From the NCBI GenBank assembly GCA_949299935.1, contig CASGCE010000032.1, forward strand, positions 50,899 through 114,898: a DNA stretch of 64,000 nucleotides. Reading direction: 5' to 3'. Below, piece after piece: positions 24,545 to 33,356 of this stretch. The position numbers and the translations under genes are program-made. The notes below the pieces were generated by a model. It was not told where the DNA came from, made no database searches, and was given only the letters and a program-made list of their open reading frames with translations. The number at the start of each line of letters is the position of its first letter. Position 1 is the first letter of the stretch. Source of the DNA: an uncultured bacterium (lineage in GTDB: Bacteria > Cyanobacteriota > Vampirovibrionia > Gastranaerophilales > Gastranaerophilaceae).

Positions 24545-25222
24545 ATGATAAGAATATTAAATTGTGACAATAAATACACAACTTTAAACTCATTTTCAAG
24601 TAATGCGGCGGTTAAAAATCAATATATATCGCACAGATATCATAAAACACGTGAAAATGAGAAGAAAGAATCCGCTCGCGCGCTTGCGGGTGCTGTTATC
24701 GGGACTGCTATACCCCTTATGATATTTTCGAAAAAACAAAATAAAAATTTTTTGAAAATGCACTATGGTATTAAAGAAATTATCGGAATAAGTTTAGGAG
24801 GTATCGTAGGAGGTGTCGCATGTGGGATGATAAATTCCGATAAATTTGATAAAAGGCAAAAAATACATGAAGGAATCTTTCAATTTATGAATGCTGCCGT
24901 TCCGCCCTTGGTTGTGGTGGGACTTAGTAAACTTACCGGCAAAGTAGAGCCGCTTAACAACAAATTCGGCAAAATAGCCTCGGTCATAGCGGGTTTAACA
25001 GGCGGAATGTATGCTGCTGCTAAACTCTCAAATTACATTTGTGATCCAAAGGATAAGTTACCAGACAGAAAACTTACAATAAAAGATTCACTCGCAAATA
25101 TTGATGATGCCATTGGCACTTTGGCAATAACTGATATACCTGTGTTTAAAAAGCTCCCTGTAGGCGCTTTATTACCGCCAATTTATGTGTTGTGCGGTTA
25201 CAGAGCCGGCGAAAGTAATTAG
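24545..25222 (+). CDS. Membrane protein of unknown function
   Basis: 225 residues with about four hydrophobic segments: ALAGAVIGTAIPLMIFS (about 46-62), IIGISLGGIVGGVACGMI (about 79-96), GIFQFMNAAVPPLVVVGL (about 109-126) and a Gly/Ala-rich IASVIAGLTGGMYAAAKL. The ends are polar. No ribosome site precedes ATG. I do not recognise the family; it resembles other Gly-rich helix-pair proteins of this lineage such as the C terminus of the protein at 56821. A lineage-specific inner-membrane protein is the most I can say. Confidence 0.6.
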   Translation: MIRILNCDNKYTTLNSFSSNAAVKNQYISHRYHKTRENEKKESARALAGAVIGTAIPLMIFSKKQNKNFLKMHYGIKEIIGISLGGIVGGVACGMINSDKFDKRQKIHEGIFQFMNAAVPPLVVVGLSKLTGKVEPLNNKFGKIASVIAGLTGGMYAAAKLSNYICDPKDKLPDRKLTIKDSLANIDDAIGTLAITDIPVFKKLPVGALLPPIYVLCGYRAGESN

Positions 25223-25302
25223 TTCTGTTATTAGCGGATATAACTTTATGAAAGTTACGTTATACACATTTATGTTTGCAACTTTTGTTACTTTATTTGT
25301 GG

Positions 25303-25343
25303 TGTAAAGAATTTTGACAATTTCGTAACATTTTTGACAAATT
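25303..25343 (+). promoter_or_regulatory. 41-bp upstream element shared with galM
   Basis: Matches 20235-20275 in TGTAAAGAATTTTGA and ATTTTTGACAAATT with equal spacing. It lies 58 bases before the start of the uridine kinase-like gene and 52 before the start of galM, that is, at nearly the same distance. Confidence 0.55.
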
Positions 25344-25400
25344 GAACTTTGTTTATGGTTTATTAGTGTAAGCTGTAAAGTCTGACAAGAGGTTTATAAA

Positions 25401-26291
25401 TTGCAGAATACAATAACCAGAACCTTTAATTCCGATAAAAAAAAGATATCCTTTATGGATAATAATTTAAATAATTCTTTTTATTTCATTGAAAAGAGAT
25501 TAACAAAGATTTTTAAAGAGGAGCTAGAATCGGATAATTCTATTTTCAGGATGGTTTCAACGGACGCTATTAATAAAATGGCGCTGTTTTTGGCAGGAGT
25601 TAAGAAGCGAGCATGTGCTATCGGTATAGCAGGTGAGACTGCAAGCGGCAAATCCACAATTGCAAATGATATTATAGAAACACTTGAATTGTTTGCAAGT
25701 GAGTTTTCGATTTCACGTTTGATTACAAGAATTAATACGGATGATTATTATTATGATCGTTCGGATATGGTTAAAGCTGCAGGAAGTTTTGCAGAGTTTG
25801 CAAAGCACTATGATTTGGATATCCCGCAAGCTCTGGAACTTTCTTTGATGAAGAAGCATATTGTGTCTTTATTGGATGGCGAGAATGTTTATCTCCCTAA
25901 ATATGATATGTCCGGAACTGCAAAAAGAGAAAATAATGTGACTTTAGCTATGCCTTCCAAAATTATTATTTCAGAAGGTCTTTTTACTTTGACGGATGAA
26001 GTTGTTGATGCATTCGATTTTAAAATCTATGTTGATATTTCACAAAATATACAAAAAGAACGTTTTTATAAACGTGCAGCGGAGCGAGGTTTGGGATCTT
26101 CTGTTGATGATGTTTATAAAAATGCCTCTGATAAAGCAAAAATTCACATTTATCCAACGGTATGTAAAGCGGACATAATTCTATCGGGAGAAGCCGAAAG
26201 ACAGAATTATAAGAATTTTATCAAAAAGGTTTTGGATATTGTGAAGGAAGTTTATTTAGAAAGTAATGTTCGCGTGTGTAAAATAGTTTAG
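25401..26291 (+). CDS. Uridine kinase-like P-loop kinase
   Basis: 296 residues from a TTG start with AAGAGG 8 bases upstream; the next in-frame ATG (25455) has no ribosome site. Walker A GETASGKST (78-86), NTDDYYYDRSDM (the uridine kinase substrate loop with catalytic Asp), LPKYDMSGTAKR, IIISEGLFTLT (Walker B-like) and DISQNIQKERFYKRAAERG (lid, Arg-rich) follow the uridine/cytidine kinase and phosphoribulokinase pattern. It should phosphorylate uridine or a related ribosyl substrate. Compared with Udk (about 210 residues) it has a 65-residue helical N-terminal extension, so substrate is not certain. It shares an upstream 41-bp element with galM, hinting at joint control with sugar use. Confidence 0.78.
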   Translation: MQNTITRTFNSDKKKISFMDNNLNNSFYFIEKRLTKIFKEELESDNSIFRMVSTDAINKMALFLAGVKKRACAIGIAGETASGKSTIANDIIETLELFASEFSISRLITRINTDDYYYDRSDMVKAAGSFAEFAKHYDLDIPQALELSLMKKHIVSLLDGENVYLPKYDMSGTAKRENNVTLAMPSKIIISEGLFTLTDEVVDAFDFKIYVDISQNIQKERFYKRAAERGLGSSVDDVYKNASDKAKIHIYPTVCKADIILSGEAERQNYKNFIKKVLDIVKEVYLESNVRVCKIV

Positions 26292-26397
26292 TTTTACTGA
26301 GTTATTTTTCAGGTGTTGATTAGATAACTTTACATATAAATATTTATGTGCTAAAACTTATATTAGATTTTGGGGCTATTGCCTGATGGAGAGTAAG

Positions 26398-27420
26398 ATG
26401 AAAAAGAATATTGACTGGAAGAATTTAGGATTTGGTTATATAAAAACTGACTATAGGTATGTTTCTAACTATAAAGACGGGAAATGGGACGGGGGTGAGC
26501 TGTCTACAGATTCTGAAATTAGAATGAATGAGAGTGCAGGTGTGTTACAGTACGCACAAACTTGTTTTGAAGGATTAAAGGCATATACAACTGTAGATGG
26601 ACATGTAGTATGTTTCAGACCCGATTTGAATGCGAAAAGGATGGTTAGTAGTTGTCAGCGACTTGAAATGCCGGTATATCCCGAGGACAAATTCATTGAA
26701 GCTGTTGTAAAAGTTGTAAAAGCTAATTTTGATTGGGTACCGCCATATGGAACTGGGGCAACACTTTATTTGAGGCCGTATATGTTTGGCAGTAATCCTG
26801 TTATTGGTGTAAAACCTGCTGATGAATATCAGTTCAGGATTTTTGCTACGCCTGTTGGTCCATATTTCAAAGGTGGAGTTAAACCCATTACGCTAAGAGT
26901 TCCTGATTTTGACAGAGCTGCTCCCCGAGGTACGGGTCATGTTAAAGCCGGTCTTAACTATGCAATGAGCCTACATGCTATTGTGGATGCTCATAACAAA
27001 GGTTACAATGAAAATATGTATCTTGATTCCGCGACACGTTCAAAAGTTGAAGAAACCGGCGGTGCTAATATAATATTTATTACCCAGGATAATGTTGTTG
27101 TAACTCCTAAATCTAATACTATTTTACCTTCTATTACTCGTCGGTCTTTGTTGTATGTGGCGGAGCATTATTTGGGTTTGAAGACTGAAGAAAGAGAAGT
27201 TTATGTTGAAGAATTAAAAGATTTTACCGAATGTGCACTTTGCGGCACCGCAGCGGTACTTTCTCCTGTGGGTGAGATTGTTAATAATAATGAACATATT
27301 TATCTTCCCTCAGGAAAAGACAGGATGGGTGTGGTTACGCAGAAACTTTACGATACATTAACCGATATTCAGGTTGGTAAATTGGAAGCTCCCGAAGGTT
27401 GGATTAAGTTTATTATGTAA
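26398..27420 (+). CDS. ilvE: Branched-chain amino acid aminotransferase
   Basis: 340 residues from the ATG at 26398, preceded by GGAGAG at 6 bases; an ATG 12 bases earlier would hide this site. It is the type II (fold IV) BCAT: GVLQYAQTCFEGLKAY, VSSCQRLEMP, LYLRPYMFGSNPVIGV, GTGHVKAGLNYAMSL with the PLP lysine, ATRSKVEETGGANIIFI and ALCGTAAVLSPVG. It transfers amino groups between glutamate and Leu/Ile/Val keto acids. The call is secure. The last bases overlap the stop of the convergent P-type ATPase by 8 bp. No ilv or leu genes are adjacent. Confidence 0.95.
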   Translation: MKKNIDWKNLGFGYIKTDYRYVSNYKDGKWDGGELSTDSEIRMNESAGVLQYAQTCFEGLKAYTTVDGHVVCFRPDLNAKRMVSSCQRLEMPVYPEDKFIEAVVKVVKANFDWVPPYGTGATLYLRPYMFGSNPVIGVKPADEYQFRIFATPVGPYFKGGVKPITLRVPDFDRAAPRGTGHVKAGLNYAMSLHAIVDAHNKGYNENMYLDSATRSKVEETGGANIIFITQDNVVVTPKSNTILPSITRRSLLYVAEHYLGLKTEEREVYVEELKDFTECALCGTAAVLSPVGEIVNNNEHIYLPSGKDRMGVVTQKLYDTLTDIQVGKLEAPEGWIKFIM

Positions 27421-29320
27421 AAGTTTGTTTAAAAAATAATTTTGATTTTTTTTGAAATATGTTTTTAACGGCTGCTGCCCTAAGTGAGTTTAATACAGCT
27501 AAAAGAGCTGTTCCGACATCTGCAAATACTGCGCCCCACATTGTTATAAAACCGAATGTACCTAAAATCAGAAAAATAATTTTGATGCCTATCGTGAAAA
27601 CAATGTTTTGTTTTACTATAGCCATTGTATTTTGTGCAATCTTAATGGCGGCAGGAATTTTTGTAAGTTTATCGTCCATTATTACCACATCTGCCGCTTC
27701 TATCGCGGCTTCTGACCCTAATGCTCCCATTGCAATTCCTACATCCGCCCTGGCAAGCACCGGAGCATCATTTATTCCTTCACCTACAAATATTACTGAT
27801 TTATTTGTTACTTTGTTGCTTACTATTTCTTCAAGTTTTGCTACCTTATCTGTCGGAAGTAGTTGCGTGTATATTTTGTCTATTCCAATTTTGCTTGCAA
27901 CTTCTTTTGTCGGGTTTTCTTGGTCACCTGTCAGTATTATTATATTCTTTACAAGTTTTTTTAATTCACATATCGCCTTTTCTGTGTCGGGTTTCAGCTC
28001 ATCCGATAGTGTTATATACCCTACAAATTCGCCATTCTTCGCGATATAAATAACACTCGCGGAATCATCCGCTGCTTTGAAAGGTATATTGTATTTTTTC
28101 ATTAATTCGGCATTTCCGGCAAGTATTTTCTCACCGTCCACTACTGCCGATATTCCTTGCCCCGCTTCTTCTTCAACTTCTTTTACAATATTTGTATTTG
28201 TTGGGTAAGTTTTTTTTATGCAGACCGCTATTGGATGGTTTGAATGGGTTTCTGCTAAAACCGTAAGTTTAAGAAGTTCTTCAGGTGTGAAACCATTTTG
28301 AGGTACTATTTCGTTTATTTTAAAACACCCCTTTGTAAGTGTTCCTGTTTTATCAAATATAACACTGTCTACCCTTGATAAAAGTTCAAGATAGTTACTG
28401 CCTTTAATTAGTATCCCGCATCTTGAAGCATAACCTATCCCAGCAAAAAATCCTAAAGGTATTGAGATTACAAGTGCACAAGGACATGAAATAACCAGAA
28501 ATGTCAGTGCACGTTCAAACCATATGTTAAATGCAGTCCCGGTTGCCAGAGGCATTATTGTTGCAAGCAGCAGGGCACCTAATACTACTGTTGGGGTGTA
28601 GTAGCGGGCAAATTTCTTTATAAACTTTTCTGTTTTTGCCTTCTTCGAGTTTGCTTGTTCTACCAGTTCAAGAATTCTGTTTATTGTGGATTCATTATAT
28701 TCTTTTGTTACCTTGATTCTTATTAATCCGTTTATATTTATACATCCGCTCAAAGCGATTTCTCCTGCTGCTATGACACGGGGAATTGCTTCTCCGGTTA
28801 ATGTTGATGTGTCTATTACGGCTTTGCCTTCTGTAACTACTCCGTCTAATGGTATCCTTTCACCTGCTCTTACAACTATTATCTCGTTTGGTTCTACCTC
28901 GCTTGGTTCTTTTCTTATTATTTTGTTCCCATATTCAACATTTGCATAATTCGGTCTTATATCTATTAATTTCTTTATAGATTTTCTCGATTTTTTTATT
29001 GCATTGTCTTGAAAATATTCGCCTATCCTGTATAAAACCATTACCATTACGGCTTCTGGATATTCCCCGATTGCTATTGCTCCTATTGTCGCTAGGCTCA
29101 TTAAGATGTTTTCATCAAATACTTCTTTTGTTAAAACGTTTTTTATTGAGGTCCTTATTATTTTGTGGCCCGCTATTATGTAGGCTGCAAGAAAAATAAA
29201 AAAGCCTTCTGTGCTAGCTAAATTATTTATAATTGCTGTTAGTGTTATTATCAGTGCAAAAATTATTTCAAAAATTTCCCATCGGCTACTGAAAAGATCA
29301 TTACTTTCTTTATCGCACAT
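27413..29320 (-). CDS. Zn/Cd/Pb-type P1B ATPase
   Basis: 635 residues from the ATG at 29320 (GAGGTAAAC precedes it). Motifs: TGEAIPR (actuator), SCPCALVISIP (CPC metal site in the membrane, about 276-286, the Zn/Cd/Pb pattern of ZntA/CadA), DKTGTLTKG (phosphorylated Asp about 321), SNHPIA (HP locus), TGDQENPT and GEGINDAPVLARADVGIAMG. Eight membrane helices are consistent with the hydrophobicity. Odd: no N-terminal HMA metal-binding domain and no His- or Cys-rich tail; the protein begins directly with the first helix. It exports divalent soft metals. It is divergent from an SmtB-type repressor with two visible operators, so it is metal-induced. Confidence 0.94.
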   Translation of the reverse strand: MCDKESNDLFSSRWEIFEIIFALIITLTAIINNLASTEGFFIFLAAYIIAGHKIIRTSIKNVLTKEVFDENILMSLATIGAIAIGEYPEAVMVMVLYRIGEYFQDNAIKKSRKSIKKLIDIRPNYANVEYGNKIIRKEPSEVEPNEIIVVRAGERIPLDGVVTEGKAVIDTSTLTGEAIPRVIAAGEIALSGCININGLIRIKVTKEYNESTINRILELVEQANSKKAKTEKFIKKFARYYTPTVVLGALLLATIMPLATGTAFNIWFERALTFLVISCPCALVISIPLGFFAGIGYASRCGILIKGSNYLELLSRVDSVIFDKTGTLTKGCFKINEIVPQNGFTPEELLKLTVLAETHSNHPIAVCIKKTYPTNTNIVKEVEEEAGQGISAVVDGEKILAGNAELMKKYNIPFKAADDSASVIYIAKNGEFVGYITLSDELKPDTEKAICELKKLVKNIIILTGDQENPTKEVASKIGIDKIYTQLLPTDKVAKLEEIVSNKVTNKSVIFVGEGINDAPVLARADVGIAMGALGSEAAIEAADVVIMDDKLTKIPAAIKIAQNTMAIVKQNIVFTIGIKIIFLILGTFGFITMWGAVFADVGTALLAVLNSLRAAAVKNIFQKKSKLFFKQTFT

Positions 29321-29347
29321 GTTTACCTCAAATCTTATTAATATTAT

Positions 29348-29367
29348 AATTGAACAACTGTTCAATT
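29348..29367. promoter_or_regulatory. SmtB/CzrA-type operator O1
   Basis: Perfect palindrome AATTGAACA, AC, TGTTCAATT, containing the ArsR/SmtB zinc-operator core TGAACA-N2-TGTTCA. It lies just upstream of the ATPase start. Confidence 0.85.
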
Positions 29368-29410
29368 GTCAATGGATTTTCTGTATTTATTAATAAAAAT
29401 TTACTATAAA

Positions 29411-29424
29411 TGAATAATTGTTCA
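29411..29424. promoter_or_regulatory. SmtB/CzrA-type operator O2, overlapping the repressor promoter
   Basis: TGAATA-AT-TGTTCA differs from the operator core in one base. It ends 7 bp before the TATAAT (29432-29437) of the repressor gene, so binding would block its transcription (autorepression). Confidence 0.75.
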
Positions 29425-29443
29425 ATTGTGGTATAATAATGTT

Positions 29444-29794
29444 ATGGAAAACAGAAATACGGATTGTGAAGCCATAAACATTGATATTATTGAAAAAGTT
29501 AAACCCAAGATGCCGGAGATGAATATTTTGTGTGATTTATCTGATTTTTTCAAAGTGATGGGTGATAACACACGTATTAAACTGTTGTGGGCACTGGAAG
29601 AAAGCGAAATGTGTGTGGGGGATTTGTCTGTTTTGTTAGATATGACCAAATCAGCAGTTTCCCATCAATTAAGGGTTTTGCGAGTGGCGAAACTGGTTAA
29701 AGCGGTCAAAAAAGGGAAAAATGTATATTATTCTTTGAATGATTATCATGTAAAATTAATTTTGGAAAAAGCTTTGGAGCATGTTTGCGAATAA
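29444..29794 (+). CDS. ArsR/SmtB-family zinc-sensing repressor
   Basis: 116 residues from the ATG at 29444. A winged HTH has the SmtB recognition helix (TKSAVSHQLRVLRVAKLV). The metal site is of the alpha-5 type: Asp100, His102, His113 and Glu116, with exactly the spacing of SmtB (2, 11, 3), so it should sense Zn(II). The alpha-3 Cys motif is reduced to MCVGD, lacking the second Cys of CadC. It represses the divergent ATPase. TATAAT ends 6 bases before ATG with no ribosome site, so the transcript probably begins at the start codon. A TTG 18 bases upstream is in frame but overlaps the -10. Confidence 0.93.
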   Translation: MENRNTDCEAINIDIIEKVKPKMPEMNILCDLSDFFKVMGDNTRIKLLWALEESEMCVGDLSVLLDMTKSAVSHQLRVLRVAKLVKAVKKGKNVYYSLNDYHVKLILEKALEHVCE

Positions 29795-30238
29795 TCAAAA
29801 AATGACATCTTCGATTATTTGTGCGGCATCAGCAATACATTTTTCACAGGGTCTTGTTTCGTAGTAATTTTTGTTTCTTTTTGAAGGTATAGGGGAGTCT
29901 TTTCCTGCGGGTAAACCGAGTATTTCCCGACATATGATAGTTTTATGTTTTTCTTCAAATTTTTCGGCTAATTTTTGAATAAGCTCGTAGTGTGACTGTT
30001 TTTTGTTATCATCGTCAGGTTCGGTGTGTCCGTATTTCAATCCTGCAACCATAAACATCGCACTAACCGCGCCGCATACTTCTCTAAGTCGTCCCATACC
30101 TCCGCCAAATGATGAAGATAATTTTAATCCTGTTTCAAAATCTATGTTTACATCTTCACAAAATGCGCAGAATACTGACTGGGCACAATTGTATCCGCTT
30201 TTAAACAGTTTAACCGCTTTTTTTGATTTTGTTTCCAT
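29795..30238 (-). CDS. C_GCAxxG_C_C family protein
   Basis: 147 residues from the ATG at 30238. The family cysteines are visible in order: YNCAQSVFCAF, FGGGMGRLREVCGAVSAMFM (the GCAxxG-like core, here VCGAVSA), TIICREILG and RPCEKCIADAA. The protein is predicted helical and probably binds a metal or redox centre; the family often sits with redox and metal genes and lacks a settled function. It is convergent with the SmtB-type repressor (stop codons abut). TATAAT (30250-30245) ends 6 bases before ATG, without ribosome site. Confidence 0.88.
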   Translation of the reverse strand: METKSKKAVKLFKSGYNCAQSVFCAFCEDVNIDFETGLKLSSSFGGGMGRLREVCGAVSAMFMVAGLKYGHTEPDDDNKKQSHYELIQKLAEKFEEKHKTIICREILGLPAGKDSPIPSKRNKNYYETRPCEKCIADAAQIIEDVIF

Positions 30239-30244
30239 ATATAA

Positions 30245-30250
30245 ATTATA
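30245..30250 (-). promoter_or_regulatory. -10 hexamer 6 bases before a start codon (C_GCAxxG_C_C gene)
   Basis: TATAAT on the minus strand followed by TTATAT and ATG. The same TATAAT-N6-ATG spacing occurs before the SmtB-type gene and before wecG. The -35 is weak. Confidence 0.45.
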
Positions 30251-30299
30251 AAACAAAATTTACATTTTGGTTATATTGTTGTTTATTAACACAATCCGA

Positions 30300-32354
30300 T
30301 TACATTTTAAGCCACATTGCATCATAGGGTTTTAAACGGACTGTTAACTGTTTATTTTTCACCTGTGCTTTTGTCATTTTATCTGTTAGCAGATCATAGA
30401 AATATACTTCTTTTGTTTTTTTACCAAAATCATCATCTGTGAGGTTTACCGTTGCTTTAATTCTGACATTTGTCAAGTTATTTATTACCACGACTCGCGT
30501 GTTATCTAAAGTTCTGACATATGCAAAAACTTCAGGAGATTCTGTTTTAATTTCTTTAAACGAGCCGCGAGTTATTACGGGGTAATATTTCCTCAAACGT
30601 ATAAGCTTTTTAACACGTTCATATACAATATTATTGTAGGAACCTTTTTCCTGAACAGCTTTTTTGAAGGTTTCTTCAGTAATTGGACCTCTGTTTATAT
30701 CACGGCTGTCAAAGTAGCTGAGTAGTTTAACTTTGTTTTTACTGTTTTTTTCTTTATACTCTCTTATTCTTGCGCTGCGTCTTGCGTTTGCATAATTGTT
30801 TTGTATCCCGATTTCATCTCCGTAATATATTATGGGAATACCCGGCAGTGACAGAAGAATTGAAAATGCCATACCGATTCGGTCAGGGTCATAATCTAAA
30901 AAGCTTGCCATTCTTCCGCTTACGCCAAAACCTTTCCGAAATGCTGCCCCTTTGGGTGAAAGACCTTCAAACAGAAGTTCTCGTGTTTTTTCATTAACCA
31001 TTTCTAAAGTCAGTTCGTCATGTACTCGCAAAAATATTCCCCAAGCTGCTGAATTCGGGATTTGAGGTGTCTGTTTATAGGCCTTCCAAAAATAGGTATT
31101 ATCTTTTGCTATCAATGATGCCCAAATAGCAGGCATATACGGAAAATGATATGCTATTTGGACTTCATCGGTTCTTGTTATTTCTCGTTCTTTTCCATTT
31201 ATTGACTGTTTTATTTTTTGTTCGGTACCAAAGTACGGTAAAATTTTGTTTGGATGTTGGCATGCCTCAGCTTGGATAACTGAGCGTGGCGCTACTGCTT
31301 GTAGATACAAACTTAGTATTTTTATTATCCGGTGTGTATTTGCAAGGTTTTCCGCATCAGTGCCTTCCTCTTTTATTAAATATGGTATTGCATCCATTCG
31401 GAATATATCTATACCAAGGTTTGCCCAGAAACTTATTGTTTCAAGGTTGTAATAGAGTACTTGAGGATTTTGCCAGTTGATATCCAGCTGAAATGGATAA
31501 AATGTATGGTACAGGTAATAATCTTTATTGTTTATGGTTACTTTACGATAGTGATTATCAGTTATTTCCGGGAAAATCAAACGTCTTTTTGAAATTTTTC
31601 CGCTAGTTTCTTTATATTCAACAACTTGACCTAACTTATCATCTTTGTAGCTTTTATATTCCGGTTTTTGTTCTTTGACTATAAAATAGTTTAGTTTTTC
31701 CAAATCGCCGTTTTGCGCTTCTTTAAACCAAATATGTTCATCTGAAAAATGGTTTAGTACCAGATCAGCTTTTATTTTAAACCCCATTTCTCTAGCTACC
31801 GTTAAAAATTCTTTGAATTCTTTCATTCCTCCAAGGTCTGCCCTCACATCACGTGGATTCCTCACGTCAAACCCTGCATCTTTCATTGGTGAATCCGCAA
31901 ACGGTAGTATGTATATTGTTGTTATACCAAGCTCTTTTAAATAGTCAAGCATTTTGATGTCATCTTTAAAAGTGTTTGGTGTAAATGCATTTTTTACCCC
32001 AAATTGATCGGCATAAAACATATAGATTACTTCGTCTTTGTACCAGTCATCCGCTTTATTTAAATCATCATCTTTTAAGCTTTGCGGGCGTGTTAGCTTT
32101 GTATTTAATGCTATTCGTTCAATATTGGCATATATTATGTCCGTATTTTGTTGACCGTAAATTTTTGCTATTGATGCTTTTATTTCTTTCTCAATCTTTT
32201 GCGGAATTATTGGTTCAGTAAACTTTTTTTGTTGGGTAATTATTGTGTTTAATTCATTTTTTGCCAGTACTATGTTATATATACCCGCATAGTTCAATGT
32301 AAATACAAGGGCAAGCAAAAGAAAAATAATTTTCTTTATAAATACATTTTTCAT
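30300..32354 (-). CDS. GH13 alpha-glucan enzyme (alpha-amylase / trehalose-synthase-like), exported
   Basis: 684 residues. An N-terminal hydrophobic helix (about 8-30) acts as signal or anchor. The GH13 regions are present: ADLVLNHFSDEH (region I), GIDIFRMDAIPYL (region II with nucleophile Asp), VIQAEACQ (region III, acid/base Glu) and RVHDELTLE (region IV, stabilising Asp). GFDVRNPRDVRADLGG and LPGIPIIYYGDEIGIQNN resemble trehalose synthase and related enzymes. A C-terminal beta domain ends in PYDAMWLKM. It should cleave or rearrange alpha-1,4-glucans outside the cytoplasm. Ribosome site AGGAAA. Substrate is not predictable from sequence alone. Confidence 0.88.
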   Translation of the reverse strand: MKNVFIKKIIFLLLALVFTLNYAGIYNIVLAKNELNTIITQQKKFTEPIIPQKIEKEIKASIAKIYGQQNTDIIYANIERIALNTKLTRPQSLKDDDLNKADDWYKDEVIYMFYADQFGVKNAFTPNTFKDDIKMLDYLKELGITTIYILPFADSPMKDAGFDVRNPRDVRADLGGMKEFKEFLTVAREMGFKIKADLVLNHFSDEHIWFKEAQNGDLEKLNYFIVKEQKPEYKSYKDDKLGQVVEYKETSGKISKRRLIFPEITDNHYRKVTINNKDYYLYHTFYPFQLDINWQNPQVLYYNLETISFWANLGIDIFRMDAIPYLIKEEGTDAENLANTHRIIKILSLYLQAVAPRSVIQAEACQHPNKILPYFGTEQKIKQSINGKEREITRTDEVQIAYHFPYMPAIWASLIAKDNTYFWKAYKQTPQIPNSAAWGIFLRVHDELTLEMVNEKTRELLFEGLSPKGAAFRKGFGVSGRMASFLDYDPDRIGMAFSILLSLPGIPIIYYGDEIGIQNNYANARRSARIREYKEKNSKNKVKLLSYFDSRDINRGPITEETFKKAVQEKGSYNNIVYERVKKLIRLRKYYPVITRGSFKEIKTESPEVFAYVRTLDNTRVVVINNLTNVRIKATVNLTDDDFGKKTKEVYFYDLLTDKMTKAQVKNKQLTVRLKPYDAMWLKM

Positions 32355-32378
32355 AAGATTGTTTCCTAAAAGTTTGAA

Positions 32379-32618
32379 CTATCTTTTTGAATGGCAAAGC
32401 GTAATTGCCAGAGCAATCTCGCTTTCTGAAAAAATTTTATTTTTCTTAGAGTGTTTGTTTTCGACCGGTAGTTCCTCCGGAAAAATAGCATTTATTTTTT
32501 TTATTACATATGCCATAAGGTTCATAGAATACACGAGTAATACTAAAAATGTAAATACAACACCCATGCCTATGCATAAAATTATTATTCCGTCTTCTAA
32601 TATAGAAATAGTATCCAT
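32379..32618 (-). CDS. OadG-like decarboxylase gamma subunit (orphan)
   Basis: 79 residues. One N-terminal membrane helix with the family pattern DGIIILCIGMGVVFTFLVLL, then NLMAYVIKKINAIFPEE and a basic tail. OadG subunits anchor and assemble Na+-pumping decarboxylases (oxaloacetate, methylmalonyl-CoA) in the membrane. No alpha or beta subunit is adjacent here; partners would have to be elsewhere in the genome. Ribosome site AAAAGGAGAAA. Confidence 0.78.
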   Translation of the reverse strand: MDTISILEDGIIILCIGMGVVFTFLVLLVYSMNLMAYVIKKINAIFPEELPVENKHSKKNKIFSESEIALAITLCHSKR

Positions 32619-32676
32619 TTTTTCTCCTTTTAGAGGTACAAACTTGTAACTATTCTATTATAAAAATAATTATATT

Positions 32677-33339
32677 TCAAATAACAATAGGTATTGTTAT
32701 TTCAAATTCTGTTAAAGATTTCGTGGATTTATTGAGCTTTAGTGTGGCATTTTGTGCTTTTAGATTGGATTTACATATATGTAGTCCAAGTCCGCTTCCC
32801 GTTGCTTTTGTTGTATAACCTTGGATAAATATCTCTTTTTGTTTTTCCTTGGATATCATTTTACCGTTATTTGAAATCCTTAAATGTGCTTGATTGTCTT
32901 TAATTTCTCCGATTATGTTTATTTCGCCTTTTACATTTATAGCTTCAATTCCGTTTTTAATAATATTCACTACACAAGCTAAAAATTTGTTGTCGTCTAC
33001 GTATATTGTTGCAGTATTTTTCACAAAGTGGTTTATTGTGATATTTTTCCCTATAAGGTAGGCTTGGGATAGTCTTACGCCTTCTTCCACCAAAAATTTA
33101 AAATCGTGATTTTGTGGTGTTAAATTGTTTATCGACTTTAAATCCAATAGGGAATTACCTATTATTTTTAATGATTTTTTTATGCATTCAACAGCATTTT
33201 CAACAGCGGAATTTTTATATTTGTCTCGTTCAATATTTTTACGTAAAATTTCTAAGTACATTTCGCAAATTGAAACGTGATTTCTAATCTCGTGCGAAAC
33301 ACATCTTGCTTGTAGTTTGATGATTTCTGTATCGTCCAT
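32677..33339 (-). CDS. Soluble histidine kinase without sensor domain
   Basis: 220 residues. H box CVSHEIRNHVSICE with phospho-acceptor His16 at the very N terminus, N box VVNIIKNGIEAI (about 123-134), a G1 box as ISNNGKMI (155-162; Asn where DxG Asp is usual) and G2 as GSGLGLHICKS (181-191). There is no membrane helix or PAS domain, so it must sense through a partner or be a phosphotransfer module. It follows the NarL-type regulator gene on the same strand, with a strong hairpin in the 76-base gap. The missing G1 Asp, which contacts adenine, may weaken ATP binding. Confidence 0.82.
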   Translation of the reverse strand: MDDTEIIKLQARCVSHEIRNHVSICEMYLEILRKNIERDKYKNSAVENAVECIKKSLKIIGNSLLDLKSINNLTPQNHDFKFLVEEGVRLSQAYLIGKNITINHFVKNTATIYVDDNKFLACVVNIIKNGIEAINVKGEINIIGEIKDNQAHLRISNNGKMISKEKQKEIFIQGYTTKATGSGLGLHICKSNLKAQNATLKLNKSTKSLTEFEITIPIVI

Positions 33340-33356
33340 TTCTGCCTCTCTTAGTT

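Noticed and set aside
27459..28049. Open plus-strand frame of 196 codons
   Set aside because: It is exactly antisense to the conserved P-type ATPase, with no ribosome site and no family resemblance.
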